Assembly: GCA_030447045.1 (NCBI GenBank)
Contig: JAUJMB010000076.1
Location: 1 to 7,516 of the forward strand
Direction of reading: 5' to 3'
From: Rubrobacteraceae bacterium
Lineage (GTDB): Bacteria > Actinomycetota > Rubrobacteria > Rubrobacterales > Rubrobacteraceae
DNA length: 7,516 bases
The position numbers were made by a program, and so were the translations under genes. The notes below the pieces were generated by a model. The model was not told the origin of the DNA and made no database searches. It was given only the letters and a program-made list of their open reading frames with translations. Shown piece after piece: positions 1-7,119 of this stretch (within the stretch, counting starts at the first letter, position 1; the number at the start of each line of letters is the position of its first letter).

Positions 1-23
1 GTCTGCGTCGTGCGCAAGGAGCA

Positions 24-27
<4 letters not shown>
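1..27 (+). CDS. C-terminal tail of an upstream gene (possibly holo-ACP synthase)
   Basis: Reading frame 1 is open from base 1 and ends at the TGA at 25-27, giving the eight-residue tail VCVVRKEQ. Its stop overlaps the GTG start of the next gene in a GTGA arrangement, which is typical of translationally coupled operon genes. The hydrophobic stretch followed by a short charged end fits the last strand of AcpS, and acpS commonly sits directly upstream of nnr in actinobacteria. The identity rests on that context only; eight residues cannot prove it. Confidence 0.45.
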
Positions 28-1525
<1,498 letters not shown>

Positions 1526-1529
<4 letters not shown>

Positions 1530-2347
1530 CCTTCCGCCTGCTCTTTGTCGGGGACGTCGTCGGCCCCTCCGGCCTCTCCGCCGTCCTGGACCTCGTCCCG
1601 AAGCTGCGCGGGGAGCTGGGCCTCGACGCCGTTGTTGCCAACGCCGAGAACTCCGCGCCTTCCGGGCGTGGGATCACCGCGGAGAGCGGGCTCGCTCTGC
1701 TTGAAGTAGCGGACTTCCTAACCCTGGGCAACCACGCCTTCGACGAGAAGGGCCACGAGGGTCTCCTGGAGAACGAGAAGAGGGTGATAAGACCGGCCAA
1801 CTTCGACGGCAGTCACCCCGGCCGGGGTTGGGGAACGTTCGAGGCCGGCGGCGTCAGGGTCGGCGTCGCCAACGTGCTGGGGAAGGTCTTTATAGAGAGG
1901 ACCAAGATGTCGGCCTTTGAGGCGGCGGACGAGGCTCTGGCGGACCTCGAGGATCGGGCCGACCTGATCCTGGTAGATTCGCACGCCGAGGCTACGGCGG
2001 AGAAATTGGCGCTTGGGTACCATCTGGCGGGCAGGGCGCAGGCCGTCCTCGGGACGCACACCCACGTCGCCACCGCGGACGCCACCATCCTGCCCGGCGG
2101 CACCGCCTACGCCACCGACGTCGGCATGACGGGCTGCTCGAGGAGCGTTATCGGGTTCGACAGGTTCGGGTTTCTCGGCCTGTTCGTCGAGAGCGACCTG
2201 GGCAGGGAGCGCGGCATCCGCGTCGAGACCGACGGCCCCGTGCACCTGAACGCCACGCTCGTCGAGTTCGATTCCGACGCGCGAAGGGCCGTCGGCATCG
2301 AGCCCGTGCGCAGGGAGTGGGTCTCGGAGGGGCGGGAGGCCGTTTAG
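1526..2347 (+). CDS. YmdB-family metallophosphoesterase (cyclic nucleotide phosphodiesterase type)
   Basis: This is a dinuclear-metal phosphoesterase of the YmdB family (TIGR00282 type). Characterised members hydrolyse cyclic nucleotides such as 2',3'-cAMP, and Bacillus YmdB influences biofilm formation and motility. Ligand motifs are in order: LFVGDVVG with Asp10, NAEN at 39-42, LGNHAFD at 67-73 (GNH), VDSHAEATAEK at 150-160, and GTHTHVATAD from 176. The later GTAYATDVGMTGC block is also typical. I chose the TTG at 1526, which overlaps the nnr stop as TTGA and gives 273 residues beginning MTFRLLFVGD. The family is usually about 260-270 residues and begins just before this strand. An in-frame ATG at 1457 would add 23 Arg/Gly-rich residues from inside nnr and is unlikely. 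No strong Shine-Dalgarno is visible, so translation is probably coupled to nnr. The substrate here is not known. Confidence 0.93.
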
Positions 2348-2386
2348 AATGGTGGCCGTTCGGCAACGCGATACGGGGGAGTCGGG

Positions 2387-2869
2387 GTGGAGCAGCAGGA
2401 CATAAGAGAGCTCAAAGTATCGGACATCGCGCACGAGGAATGGCCCACCTTGGGGCCGCAGGAGACGGTGGAGGGCGCGATCAAGGTCTTCGCCGAGTCC
2501 GGCATCTCGGGCGTGCCCGTCGTCGAGGGCGGGAGGCTCGTCGGCATCGTCACCGAGGGGGATCTGATCTTCCGCGACGCGGACATCAAGTCCCCGGGCT
2601 TCCTGGACATCCTGGGGGGGATGATCCCGCTCGGCGACTGGAACGAGTACCGCCGCGAGGCGCTCAAGAGCGCCGGCGTCACGGTCGACCAGGTGATGAC
2701 GAGGGAGGTCAGGACGATCCGGCCGGACGCGACCCTGGCCGAGGCCGCGACCGTGATGGCCGAGAACAGGGTCAAGATCCTGCCCGTCACGGAGGACGAC
2801 GACGTCCTCCGCGGCGTCGTCACCCGCATGGACATCCTCACCCTTCACGTCCTCAATCCCCGACGCTAG
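2387..2869 (+). CDS. Tandem CBS-domain protein
   Basis: This small soluble protein of 160 residues consists almost entirely of a Bateman module. The first CBS motif covers about residues 9-63 and the second about 98-155. Each ends in the nucleotide-binding signature G-hydrophobic-V-T-x-x-D: GIVTEGD at 53-59 and GVVTRMD at 143-149. The linker at 64-97 (KSPGFLDILGG, then WNEYRREAL) is common in stand-alone CBS proteins of this type. CBS pairs bind adenosine nucleotides (AMP, ATP, SAM, sometimes NAD or c-di-AMP) and act as sensors; no enzymatic domain is attached. The GTG start has a purine run, GGGGGAG at 2375-2381, five bases upstream. The 39-base gap to the phosphoesterase gene is the widest in this operon. 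Ligand and partner cannot be read from the sequence. Confidence 0.93.
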   Translation: MEQQDIRELKVSDIAHEEWPTLGPQETVEGAIKVFAESGISGVPVVEGGRLVGIVTEGDLIFRDADIKSPGFLDILGGMIPLGDWNEYRREALKSAGVTVDQVMTREVRTIRPDATLAEAATVMAENRVKILPVTEDDDVLRGVVTRMDILTLHVLNPRR

Positions 2870-2879
2870 ATCCCGCGTC

Positions 2880-3248
2880 GTGCCGGAAGCCCACCATTCG
2901 CCCGCCGAGCTGGCGTCCGGATCGCTCCCCGGTAGCGAACTCGTTCTTGGTTACGGTGATGCCCTCGACGCGATCGACCTACCGGTCGCCGCGCGGTGCC
3001 TCATCGTGGGCTGGGAAGGGTGGGTGCGCCACCCGGATGGCGGGCTTGGTCATCACCCGCTCTACCAGGGCTGTGATCTGCGCGCGCAGCTAGAAGGCGA
3101 GTCGTGGACATCGTACGTCCGAGAGGCGGGCGAAGTTTGCCGACGGACGATCATGCAGAACCATGCCCGGTGGGCGCGCAACCCGATTCCAATCGGCGCG
3201 AGCCCATATTATTGCATCACGCGGTTCGGTCAGAACGATGACGGGTAA
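2880..3248 (+). CDS. Unrecognised 122-residue protein, codon-atypical
   Basis: I do not recognise this family. The predicted protein is soluble, with no signal peptide or membrane segment, and is rich in Trp (GWEGWVRH at 44-51, SWTSY at 75-79, RW at 97-98). It has four Cys (40, 65, 87, 112) and a conserved-looking C-terminal half with GEVCRRTI, ARWARNPIPIG and SPYYCITRFG. It reads as a real compact domain rather than a shadow of another frame, since no other frame here gives a recognisable protein. By hand count about 73% of codons end in G or C, against roughly 90% in the start of alr; GAA, GAT, GGT, CAT, TAT and CGA are over-used. This suggests recent acquisition. The GTG start lies ten bases after the CBS-gene stop and has no Shine-Dalgarno. 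The last 11 bases overlap alr. The function and exact start are uncertain. Confidence 0.7.
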   Translation: MPEAHHSPAELASGSLPGSELVLGYGDALDAIDLPVAARCLIVGWEGWVRHPDGGLGHHPLYQGCDLRAQLEGESWTSYVREAGEVCRRTIMQNHARWARNPIPIGASPYYCITRFGQNDDG

Positions 3249-4353
3249 CACCGCCTCGGCGGGGCCGGTACCCGGCCGCACGTGGGCCGAGGTAGACCTC
3301 GGCGCCGTCCGCCACAACGTCCGCCTCCTGAGACGCCGCGCCGGCGTCCCCCTCATGGCCGTCGTCAAGGCCGACGCCTACGGCCACGGCGCCGTCCCCG
3401 TCGCCCGCGCGGCCCTCGAAGCGGGCGCCGACAGTTTGGCGGTCGTCACCGTCGAAGAGGGCGCCGAACTCCGCGCGGCGGGCATAACCGCGCCGGTCCT
3501 AATCTTCACCGACCTCCCGCCGGACAAACTGCTCCCCGCCCGGCGGCAAGGCCTCACGGTGACGGCCCACTCCGTGGAGAGCGCGAGGCGCATCGCCGCC
3601 GTGCCCCGCCTCGAGGCCCACCTGAAGGTGAACACGGGCATGAACCGCTGGGGCGTCGAGCCCTCTGAGGTGGGGGAGGCGCGGAAGATCCTGGGCGACG
3701 GGCTGGCGGGCGTCTACACGCACTTCGCCTCCGCCGACTCGGACGCGCAGGAGACCCGCCGCCAGATCGAACGCTTCGACGCCGTGCTCGCGGACCAGCC
3801 CTTCGGGGGCCTGGCCGTCCACGCCGCCAACTCCGCCGCCCTCCTCTGGCATCCGGAATCCCGCTACGACCTGGTGAGGCCCGGGATCTCACTCTACGGC
3901 CTGCACCCGAAGGGGGACGAGGGGGACCCGGCCGAGGAGGGCCTGCGCCCGGCCATGGCCCTCAAGAGCTACGTCGCGGCCGTGCGGCGGCTCCTGCCCG
4001 GGGAGGGGGTCTCCTACGGGCTGACCTACAAGGCCGGGGAGCCGATGTTCGCGGCGACGGTGCCGGTGGGCTACGCGGAGGGGTACCGGCGGGCCCTGTC
4101 GGGGAGGGGCTACGCCCTGATCCGGGGCGCCAGGAGGCCGCTTCTCGGGCGGGTTACCATGGACGCCTGCGTGTTCGGGGCGGACGACGGGGTGGAGGTT
4201 GGGGACGAGGTGGTGCTGCTCGGGGGGCAGGGGGACGAAGGGGTCTTCGCGGAGGAGCTCGGCCGGCTTGCCGGCACGATAAACTACGAGGTAATTACCG
4301 GGATCAACCCCCGGCGCGTCGAGAGGAGCTACACGGATGTTCGAGGGTCTTAA
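3238..4353 (+). CDS. alr: Alanine racemase
   Basis: This PLP-dependent cytosolic enzyme interconverts L- and D-alanine and supplies D-Ala for peptidoglycan. The 371 residues match the family. The N-terminal TIM barrel carries AVVKADAYGHG at 41-51 with Lys44 as the PLP-binding lysine, then MNRWGV at 135-140, THFASADSD at 161-169 and the HAANSAA block near 195. The C-terminal beta domain carries GVSYGLTYKA with Tyr260 as the second catalytic base, PVGYAEGYRR at 276-285, GRVTMDACV at 304-312 and the closing NYEVITGINPR. The ATG at 3238 is chosen because the characteristic RTWAEVDLGAVRHN begins about 13 residues later; the upstream in-frame ATG at 3163 would lie deep in the preceding gene. The start overlaps that gene by 11 bases and lacks a clear Shine-Dalgarno, so coupled translation is likely. 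Confidence 0.97.
   Translation: MTGNTASAGPVPGRTWAEVDLGAVRHNVRLLRRRAGVPLMAVVKADAYGHGAVPVARAALEAGADSLAVVTVEEGAELRAAGITAPVLIFTDLPPDKLLPARRQGLTVTAHSVESARRIAAVPRLEAHLKVNTGMNRWGVEPSEVGEARKILGDGLAGVYTHFASADSDAQETRRQIERFDAVLADQPFGGLAVHAANSAALLWHPESRYDLVRPGISLYGLHPKGDEGDPAEEGLRPAMALKSYVAAVRRLLPGEGVSYGLTYKAGEPMFAATVPVGYAEGYRRALSGRGYALIRGARRPLLGRVTMDACVFGADDGVEVGDEVVLLGGQGDEGVFAEELGRLAGTINYEVITGINPRRVERSYTDVRGS
4324..4328 (+). promoter_or_regulatory. Ribosome binding site inside the end of alr
   Basis: AGGAG lies eight bases before the ATG at 4337, within the last codons of alr. It supports that ATG as the real start of the small membrane-protein gene despite a 17-base overlap with alr. Confidence 0.65.
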
Positions 4354-4681
4354 CTGGAAGGCCGCCGCCCGCCGGTCGGCCATCGTTATCGGTATCTACA
4401 TCGGCCTGTTCTACGTGCTGAGCGTCGCCTTCCCGAAGAGCTTCGGGCTCGACAGCAGCGTCCAGGTCACGAGCCTCCTGATCAACGCCCTGGTCTTTTT
4501 CTTCGTCTTTACGTTCGTCTACGCCTTTATCGAGCGCAACCGCACCCGCCGCATGGAGCAGGCGAAGAAGCAGCAGTCGGTCAAGCCCTCCCGCCCGGAG
4601 GGAGACCCGGAGACCCCGAGCGCCTACAAGGGCCGCCCGAACCCGAACACGAGCCGCAAGAAGACCCGCCGCAAGCGCTGA
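4337..4681 (+). CDS. Small two-helix membrane protein with basic C-terminal tail
   Basis: I do not recognise a named family. The 114-residue product has a short amphipathic N-terminus (KAAARR), a first hydrophobic helix at about 13-32 (AIVIGIYIGLFYVLSV) and a short polar loop. A second helix follows at about 44-65, with the unusual run VFFFVFTFVYAF. Basic residues flank both helices on the same side, so both termini should be cytoplasmic. The tail from 66 onward is hydrophilic, rich in Lys/Arg/Pro, and ends in SRKKTRRKR, which could contact nucleic acid or lipid head groups. Its start overlaps alr by 17 bases and it ends two bases before the HD gene, so it is co-transcribed with both. Placement beside alr hints at the cell envelope, but that is only context. 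Confidence 0.82.
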   Translation: MFEGLNWKAAARRSAIVIGIYIGLFYVLSVAFPKSFGLDSSVQVTSLLINALVFFFVFTFVYAFIERNRTRRMEQAKKQQSVKPSRPEGDPETPSAYKGRPNPNTSRKKTRRKR

Positions 4682-4683
4682 CG

Positions 4684-5463
4684 GTGCCTTCGAAAGAGGC
4701 GCTCTTCGCCGCCCTCGAACCCCCCGCCGACCCGGCCGCTTTCCTGGAGGCGGTGCCCGAGCTCGCCCTGGCCCGCGGCCTCGAGGGCAGCCCCTACCAC
4801 CACCTCGACACCCTCGACCACGTCCTCGAGGTCGTCCGCCGCGTCGAGGAGGAGCTCGAGGTGCGGCGCCTCGGCGCCCGCGTCCCCGCGGGGCGCGTGG
4901 AGGGTTTGCGCCTCGCCGCCCTCCTCCACGACATCGCCAAGCCCGTGACCCGCGGCGAGCTCGAGGGGAGGGTCCTCTTCGTCGCCCACGACTCGTTGGG
5001 CGCCGCCCTCGTGCGCCGGATCTGCCGCCGCCTCGGCGTCCAGGCCGCCCACACCGACCTCGCCGCGACCCTGACCGCCCTGCACCTCAAGATCGGCTTC
5101 ATGGAGAACCCCCGCACCGACCACCCGCCCGACAGGCTCGCCCGCGCCGCCGGCCCCTTCGGCGAGGAGCTCGCCGTCCTCAGCCTCGCCGACCGCCTCG
5201 CCGCGCAAGGGCCGCGCCTCAAACCCGAGCACATAGACCGCCACGTAACCCTCTGCGCCGACTTCCTTGGAATCAGCCGCGGCCTGAACCCCTACCCCGA
5301 ACCGGACTACGGCGCCCTGGCGAAGGCCCTGCCGCCCGACGCAACAGACGCCGACGCCGGGTACGTCGCGGCCCACGCCCGCCTCCTCGCCGCCCGCGGC
5401 CTCGACCCCAAGGCGGCCATGGCCGCTTCCGTAGCCCACGTCACCTCCCTACTCCGACGCTGA
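4684..5463 (+). CDS. Stand-alone HD-domain phosphohydrolase, related to the CCA-adding enzyme HD domain
   Basis: The 259-residue protein has the metal-ligand pattern of the HD superfamily. His46 lies in LDTLDHVLEV, the His82-Asp83 doublet in ALLHDIAKPVTR, and Asp170 in LSLADRLAAQG; a further His102 lies in FVAHDSLGAAL. The segments around the doublet, including GRVLFVAHD, resemble the HD region of bacterial tRNA nucleotidyltransferases and related proteins, but no nucleotidyltransferase domain precedes it. HD proteins hydrolyse phosphate esters of nucleotides, including 2',3'-cyclic ends; the substrate here cannot be assigned. The GTG start, two bases after the membrane-protein stop, has no visible Shine-Dalgarno, so translation may depend on coupling. 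It is the last gene before a long non-coding stretch. Residues about 200-259 look like an additional helical tail of unknown role. Confidence 0.88.
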   Translation: MPSKEALFAALEPPADPAAFLEAVPELALARGLEGSPYHHLDTLDHVLEVVRRVEEELEVRRLGARVPAGRVEGLRLAALLHDIAKPVTRGELEGRVLFVAHDSLGAALVRRICRRLGVQAAHTDLAATLTALHLKIGFMENPRTDHPPDRLARAAGPFGEELAVLSLADRLAAQGPRLKPEHIDRHVTLCADFLGISRGLNPYPEPDYGALAKALPPDATDADAGYVAAHARLLAARGLDPKAAMAASVAHVTSLLRR

Positions 5464-5602
5464 CACGGCCGCCGTTCACGCCGCCCCGCGCCCCCCCAGC
5501 ATTTCAGCCGAGCCCGTCGAGTGGCCGCCCCCGGCACCGCCCACGCCGCACGACACAGACCGCAACCGCCCAACGAACCGTTGACCCCCTCCGACCCCGT
5601 AG

Positions 5603-5623
5603 GGGCGAGTTTCAAACCCGCCC
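5603..5623. repeat. Near-perfect inverted repeat, possible dispersed repeat copy
   Basis: The arms GGGCGAGTTT (5603-5612) and AAACCCGCCC (5614-5623) face each other around a single C, with one mismatch (A5608 against C5618). Read on the minus strand it gives the peptide GFETRPYG, a string I recall from spurious open frames over GTTTGAAAC-centred repeats in several high-GC genomes. That resemblance is from memory. It could be a repeat remnant, a protein-binding palindrome or a weak hairpin. Confidence 0.55.
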
Positions 5624-5738
5624 GCGCCCAGGGCGAGAGATAGACCTCCTCCGCCAACGGCCGCGCGCCCAACTCCACTCGGCAAGCACCAGACGGCCAC
5701 GACCCTACCGGCTGGCGTGCGGAGACGAAGTCTGGGCG

Positions 5739-5753
5739 GGCGGACGAGCCGCC
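5739..5753 (+). other. Short GC hairpin upstream of the promoter
   Basis: GGCGG (5739-5743) and CCGCC (5749-5753) can pair over the five-base loop ACGAG. No T run follows, so it is not a standard terminator. It sits roughly where a -35 element would lie for the -10 at 5767, so it might be an operator, or it may be a chance feature of high-GC DNA. Confidence 0.25.
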
Positions 5754-5763
5754 GACCGCGGCT

Positions 5764-5774
5764 TGCTATAAAAT
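5764..5774 (+). promoter_or_regulatory. Probable extended -10 promoter for the pspC-udg-tsaE-tsaB operon
   Basis: TGC directly precedes TATAAA (5767-5772), an extended -10 arrangement, in an AT-rich island within otherwise very GC-rich DNA. No good -35 (TTGACA-like) is present at the expected distance, consistent with reliance on the extended -10. Transcription would start near 5779, leaving a leader of about 40 bases before the GTG at 5820. Confidence 0.6.
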
Positions 5775-5805
5775 CCAGGCACTCGAACGGCGGCCTTCAG
5801 GGGCC

Positions 5806-5814
5806 AGGGGAGGT
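5806..5814 (+). promoter_or_regulatory. Ribosome binding site for the PspC-domain gene
   Basis: AGGGGAGGT ends five bases before the GTG at 5820. This is the strongest Shine-Dalgarno-like sequence in the window. It fixes the non-ATG start and agrees with this being the first gene of an operon. Confidence 0.75.
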
Positions 5815-5819
5815 AGGCA

Positions 5820-6020
5820 GTGGGTTTCCGGAGGGCAAAGAGGGACCGGTGGTTGCTCGGCGTGTGCGGCGGGTTGGCCCGGTCTCAGGGATGGAACTCG
5901 AACGTTGTACGGTTGGTGACCGCGGTGCTGTCCATCGCGATACCCGGTATCAGCCTCGTGCCGGTGCTCGCGCTCTACATCATCCTCGGCGTCACCCTCC
6001 CCGAGAGCGAGGAGTTCTAG
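5820..6020 (+). CDS. PspC-domain small membrane protein
   Basis: The 66-residue protein is a minimal PspC domain. The N-terminal RDRWLLGVCGGLARSQGW matches the family's R-x-x-x-hydrophobic-x-G-V-C-G-G-L-A signature. It is followed by VVRLVTAVLSI and a hydrophobic stretch at about 31-60 (one long or two short membrane segments) that ends in the usual hydrophobic-x-x-P-E (VTLPES). PspC of enterobacteria takes part in the envelope phage-shock response, but short actinobacterial members are mostly uncharacterised and lack the psp partners, none of which is seen here. The usual Tyr after the GLA motif and the leucine-zipper extension of E. coli PspC are absent. The GTG start has a strong ribosome binding site and a promoter upstream. 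Five bases separate it from the UDG-like gene, so they are co-transcribed. Confidence 0.9.
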   Translation: MGFRRAKRDRWLLGVCGGLARSQGWNSNVVRLVTAVLSIAIPGISLVPVLALYIILGVTLPESEEF

Positions 6021-6025
6021 GGGGC

Positions 6026-6652
6026 TTGGAGTTCGCGGAGGCCCAGAAGGAGGCCCTCGGCTGCACGAAGTGCGGCCTGTGCCAGTCCAGGACGCAGGTA
6101 ATCTTCGGCGAGGGCCCGCTGAACGCCGGCCTCTTCGTCGTCGGCGAGGCGCCCGGCTTCAACGAGGATGCTCAAGGGAAACCCTTCATGGGCGCCTCCG
6201 GGATGCTCCTCGACCGGCTGCTCGATTCCGTCGGGGTCGGGCGCGAGAGGGCGTACCTGACGACGCTAGTGAAGTGCCGCCCGCCGGGCTCCCCGCCCAG
6301 GCCGCCCAAGCCGTCCGAGATCAGCGCCTGCCGCCCCTACCTGCTCTCCCAGCTCGCCGCCGTGGACCCGCTGGTCGTCGTGGCGATGGGGGACCTGGCG
6401 AGCCGGGTGCTCACCGGCAGAAAGGAATCCGTCGCCCGCATCCGGGGCCGGGCCATCCCCCTGGACGGCCGCTACGTCTTCCCGACGCTCTCGCTCTCGC
6501 GCGCCCTGTACACCCCGGCCGACCGGGCCCTGCTCATCTCGGACTTCTCCCGCCTGCCGGAGCTCCTCGAGGCCGAGCGCCCCTCCACCTACGAGACCCT
6601 GAACGTTTCCCGCTCCGCCGAGCCGGAGCCCCTCCAGCCGGGGCTCTGGTAG
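6026..6652 (+). CDS. Family-4-like uracil-DNA glycosylase homologue with altered active-site motif
   Basis: Family 4 enzymes remove uracil from DNA and carry a 4Fe-4S cluster. This 208-residue protein shows four likely cluster cysteines: Cys13 and Cys16 in CTKCGLC, Cys84 in VKCRPPG and Cys102 in SACRPYL. It also has motif 1, GEAPGFNEDAQGKPFMG (40-56). Two normally conserved features differ. The Asn of the usual T-N-x-V-K-C-R-P-P block is Thr80 (LTTLVKC), and the usual P-T-Y-H-P-A motif 2 reads FPTLSLSR (152-159), so His-Pro is Ser156-Leu157. The frame is clean through this region and other frames give no better match. The protein may be catalytically weak, have changed specificity, or be a divergent family. 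The TTG at 6026 is chosen because it gives MEFAEAQKEALGC just before the cluster, with GAGGAG at 6009-6014. The frame is open further upstream, but that part overlaps the PspC gene and intergenic DNA. Confidence 0.85.
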   Translation: MEFAEAQKEALGCTKCGLCQSRTQVIFGEGPLNAGLFVVGEAPGFNEDAQGKPFMGASGMLLDRLLDSVGVGRERAYLTTLVKCRPPGSPPRPPKPSEISACRPYLLSQLAAVDPLVVVAMGDLASRVLTGRKESVARIRGRAIPLDGRYVFPTLSLSRALYTPADRALLISDFSRLPELLEAERPSTYETLNVSRSAEPEPLQPGLW

Positions 6653-6675
6653 ACGCCGGGGGGCCAGCCCTGGAG

Positions 6676-7119
6676 ATGGAGCGCCTGGACGAGGCCGCGC
6701 TTGAGGACCTCGCCGCCCGCGTGGCCGCCGCGCTCGAGCCCGGCGACGTCGTCGTCCTCTCCGGCGAGGTCGGCGCCGGCAAGACGACCTTTGTCCGCGC
6801 CGCCGCCCACGCCCTTGGCGTCCGCGGGCGCGTCACCAGCCCGACCTACCAGTTCGCCCGCGGCTACGACGGCCTGGTAGAAGGGCGCCCGGTGACGGTA
6901 AACCACCTCGACCTATACCGGCTGGAGGGCATCGAGGCCCCCGACGCCCTCGAGATAGAAGACTACCTCGGGCCCGACGCCGTGACGTTTATCGAGTGGG
7001 CGGAGCCCGCGCTGGACGCCATAAGAGAACCGACCGTCGTCCACCTCGACCACGAGGGTCCCGGGGCCCGCCGGGTAAGCCTGCGCGGTCCGGTAGCGGG
7101 ACGGTTGTCCCCGTGCTGA
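6676..7119 (+). CDS. tsaE: tRNA t6A37 threonylcarbamoyladenosine biosynthesis ATPase TsaE
   Basis: TsaE is the ATPase that, with TsaB and TsaD, helps make N6-threonylcarbamoyladenosine at position 37 of ANN-decoding tRNAs. The 147-residue product has the Walker A loop GEVGAGKTT, then VTSPTYQFARGY, HLDLYRLEG, and FIEWAEP, all characteristic of the family in the expected order. The length is typical (about 150). I chose the ATG at 6676 because it gives MERLDEAALEDLAARVAAAL, a usual N-terminus. The open frame continues upstream to 6070, but that part lies under the UDG-like gene in another frame. The ribosome binding site is poor: a G run at 6658-6663 is 12 bases away. The gene follows the UDG-like gene by 23 bases and overlaps tsaB by seven bases. 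Confidence 0.95.
   Translation: MERLDEAALEDLAARVAAALEPGDVVVLSGEVGAGKTTFVRAAAHALGVRGRVTSPTYQFARGYDGLVEGRPVTVNHLDLYRLEGIEAPDALEIEDYLGPDAVTFIEWAEPALDAIREPTVVHLDHEGPGARRVSLRGPVAGRLSPC

Larger units (their letters stand above)
5464..5819 (+). other. Intergenic region, C-rich and G-poor, between two operons
   Basis: No convincing gene lies in these roughly 355 bases. The first 250 or so are strongly C-rich and G-poor on the + strand, unlike the flanking genes. They include an imperfect inverted repeat (5603-5623), and the 3' end holds a short hairpin (5739-5753), a likely promoter (5764-5774) and the PspC ribosome binding site. I found no hairpin followed by a T run, so no textbook terminator for the upstream operon is visible. 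The minus-strand open frames here (5476-5700 and 5307-5678) have Gly/Arg/Ala-rich translations without recognisable domains and are probably fortuitous. Confidence 0.7.

Noticed and set aside
2345..2350. TAGAAT as a -10 element for the CBS gene
   Set aside because: It overlaps the stop of the preceding gene, has no -35 partner and no extended -10, so an internal promoter in the 39-base gap is possible but not supported.
1718..2848. 376-codon minus-strand frame spanning the phosphoesterase and CBS genes
   Set aside because: It is low-complexity and rich in Asp, Leu, Arg and Val, crosses two well-supported genes on the other strand, and shows no recognisable domain.
2317..3093. 258-codon plus-strand frame over the CBS gene and the unknown gene
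   Set aside because: Its translation is mostly Arg/Gly/Asp/His repeats, typical of an out-of-frame reading of GC-rich code, while the CBS frame has clear motifs.
4624..5439. 271-codon minus-strand frame opposite the HD gene
   Set aside because: It is a Gly/Glu/Val-rich shadow; the plus-strand HD protein has the complete metal-ligand pattern.
5476..5700. Minus-strand 74-codon frame in the intergenic region
   Set aside because: Its translation is Gly-rich and contains the repeat-derived string GFETRPYG. There is no sign of a domain, so I treat it as a fortuitous frame over a repeat.
5717..6025. Upstream extension of the UDG-like frame, starting at 5717
   Set aside because: It would read through the promoter, ribosome binding site and whole PspC gene in another frame; homologues begin close to the first cysteine pair.
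6070..6675. Upstream extension of the tsaE frame under the UDG-like gene
   Set aside because: It is an Arg/Pro/Gly-rich shadow of the UDG-like gene; TsaE homologues start near the ATG at 6676.
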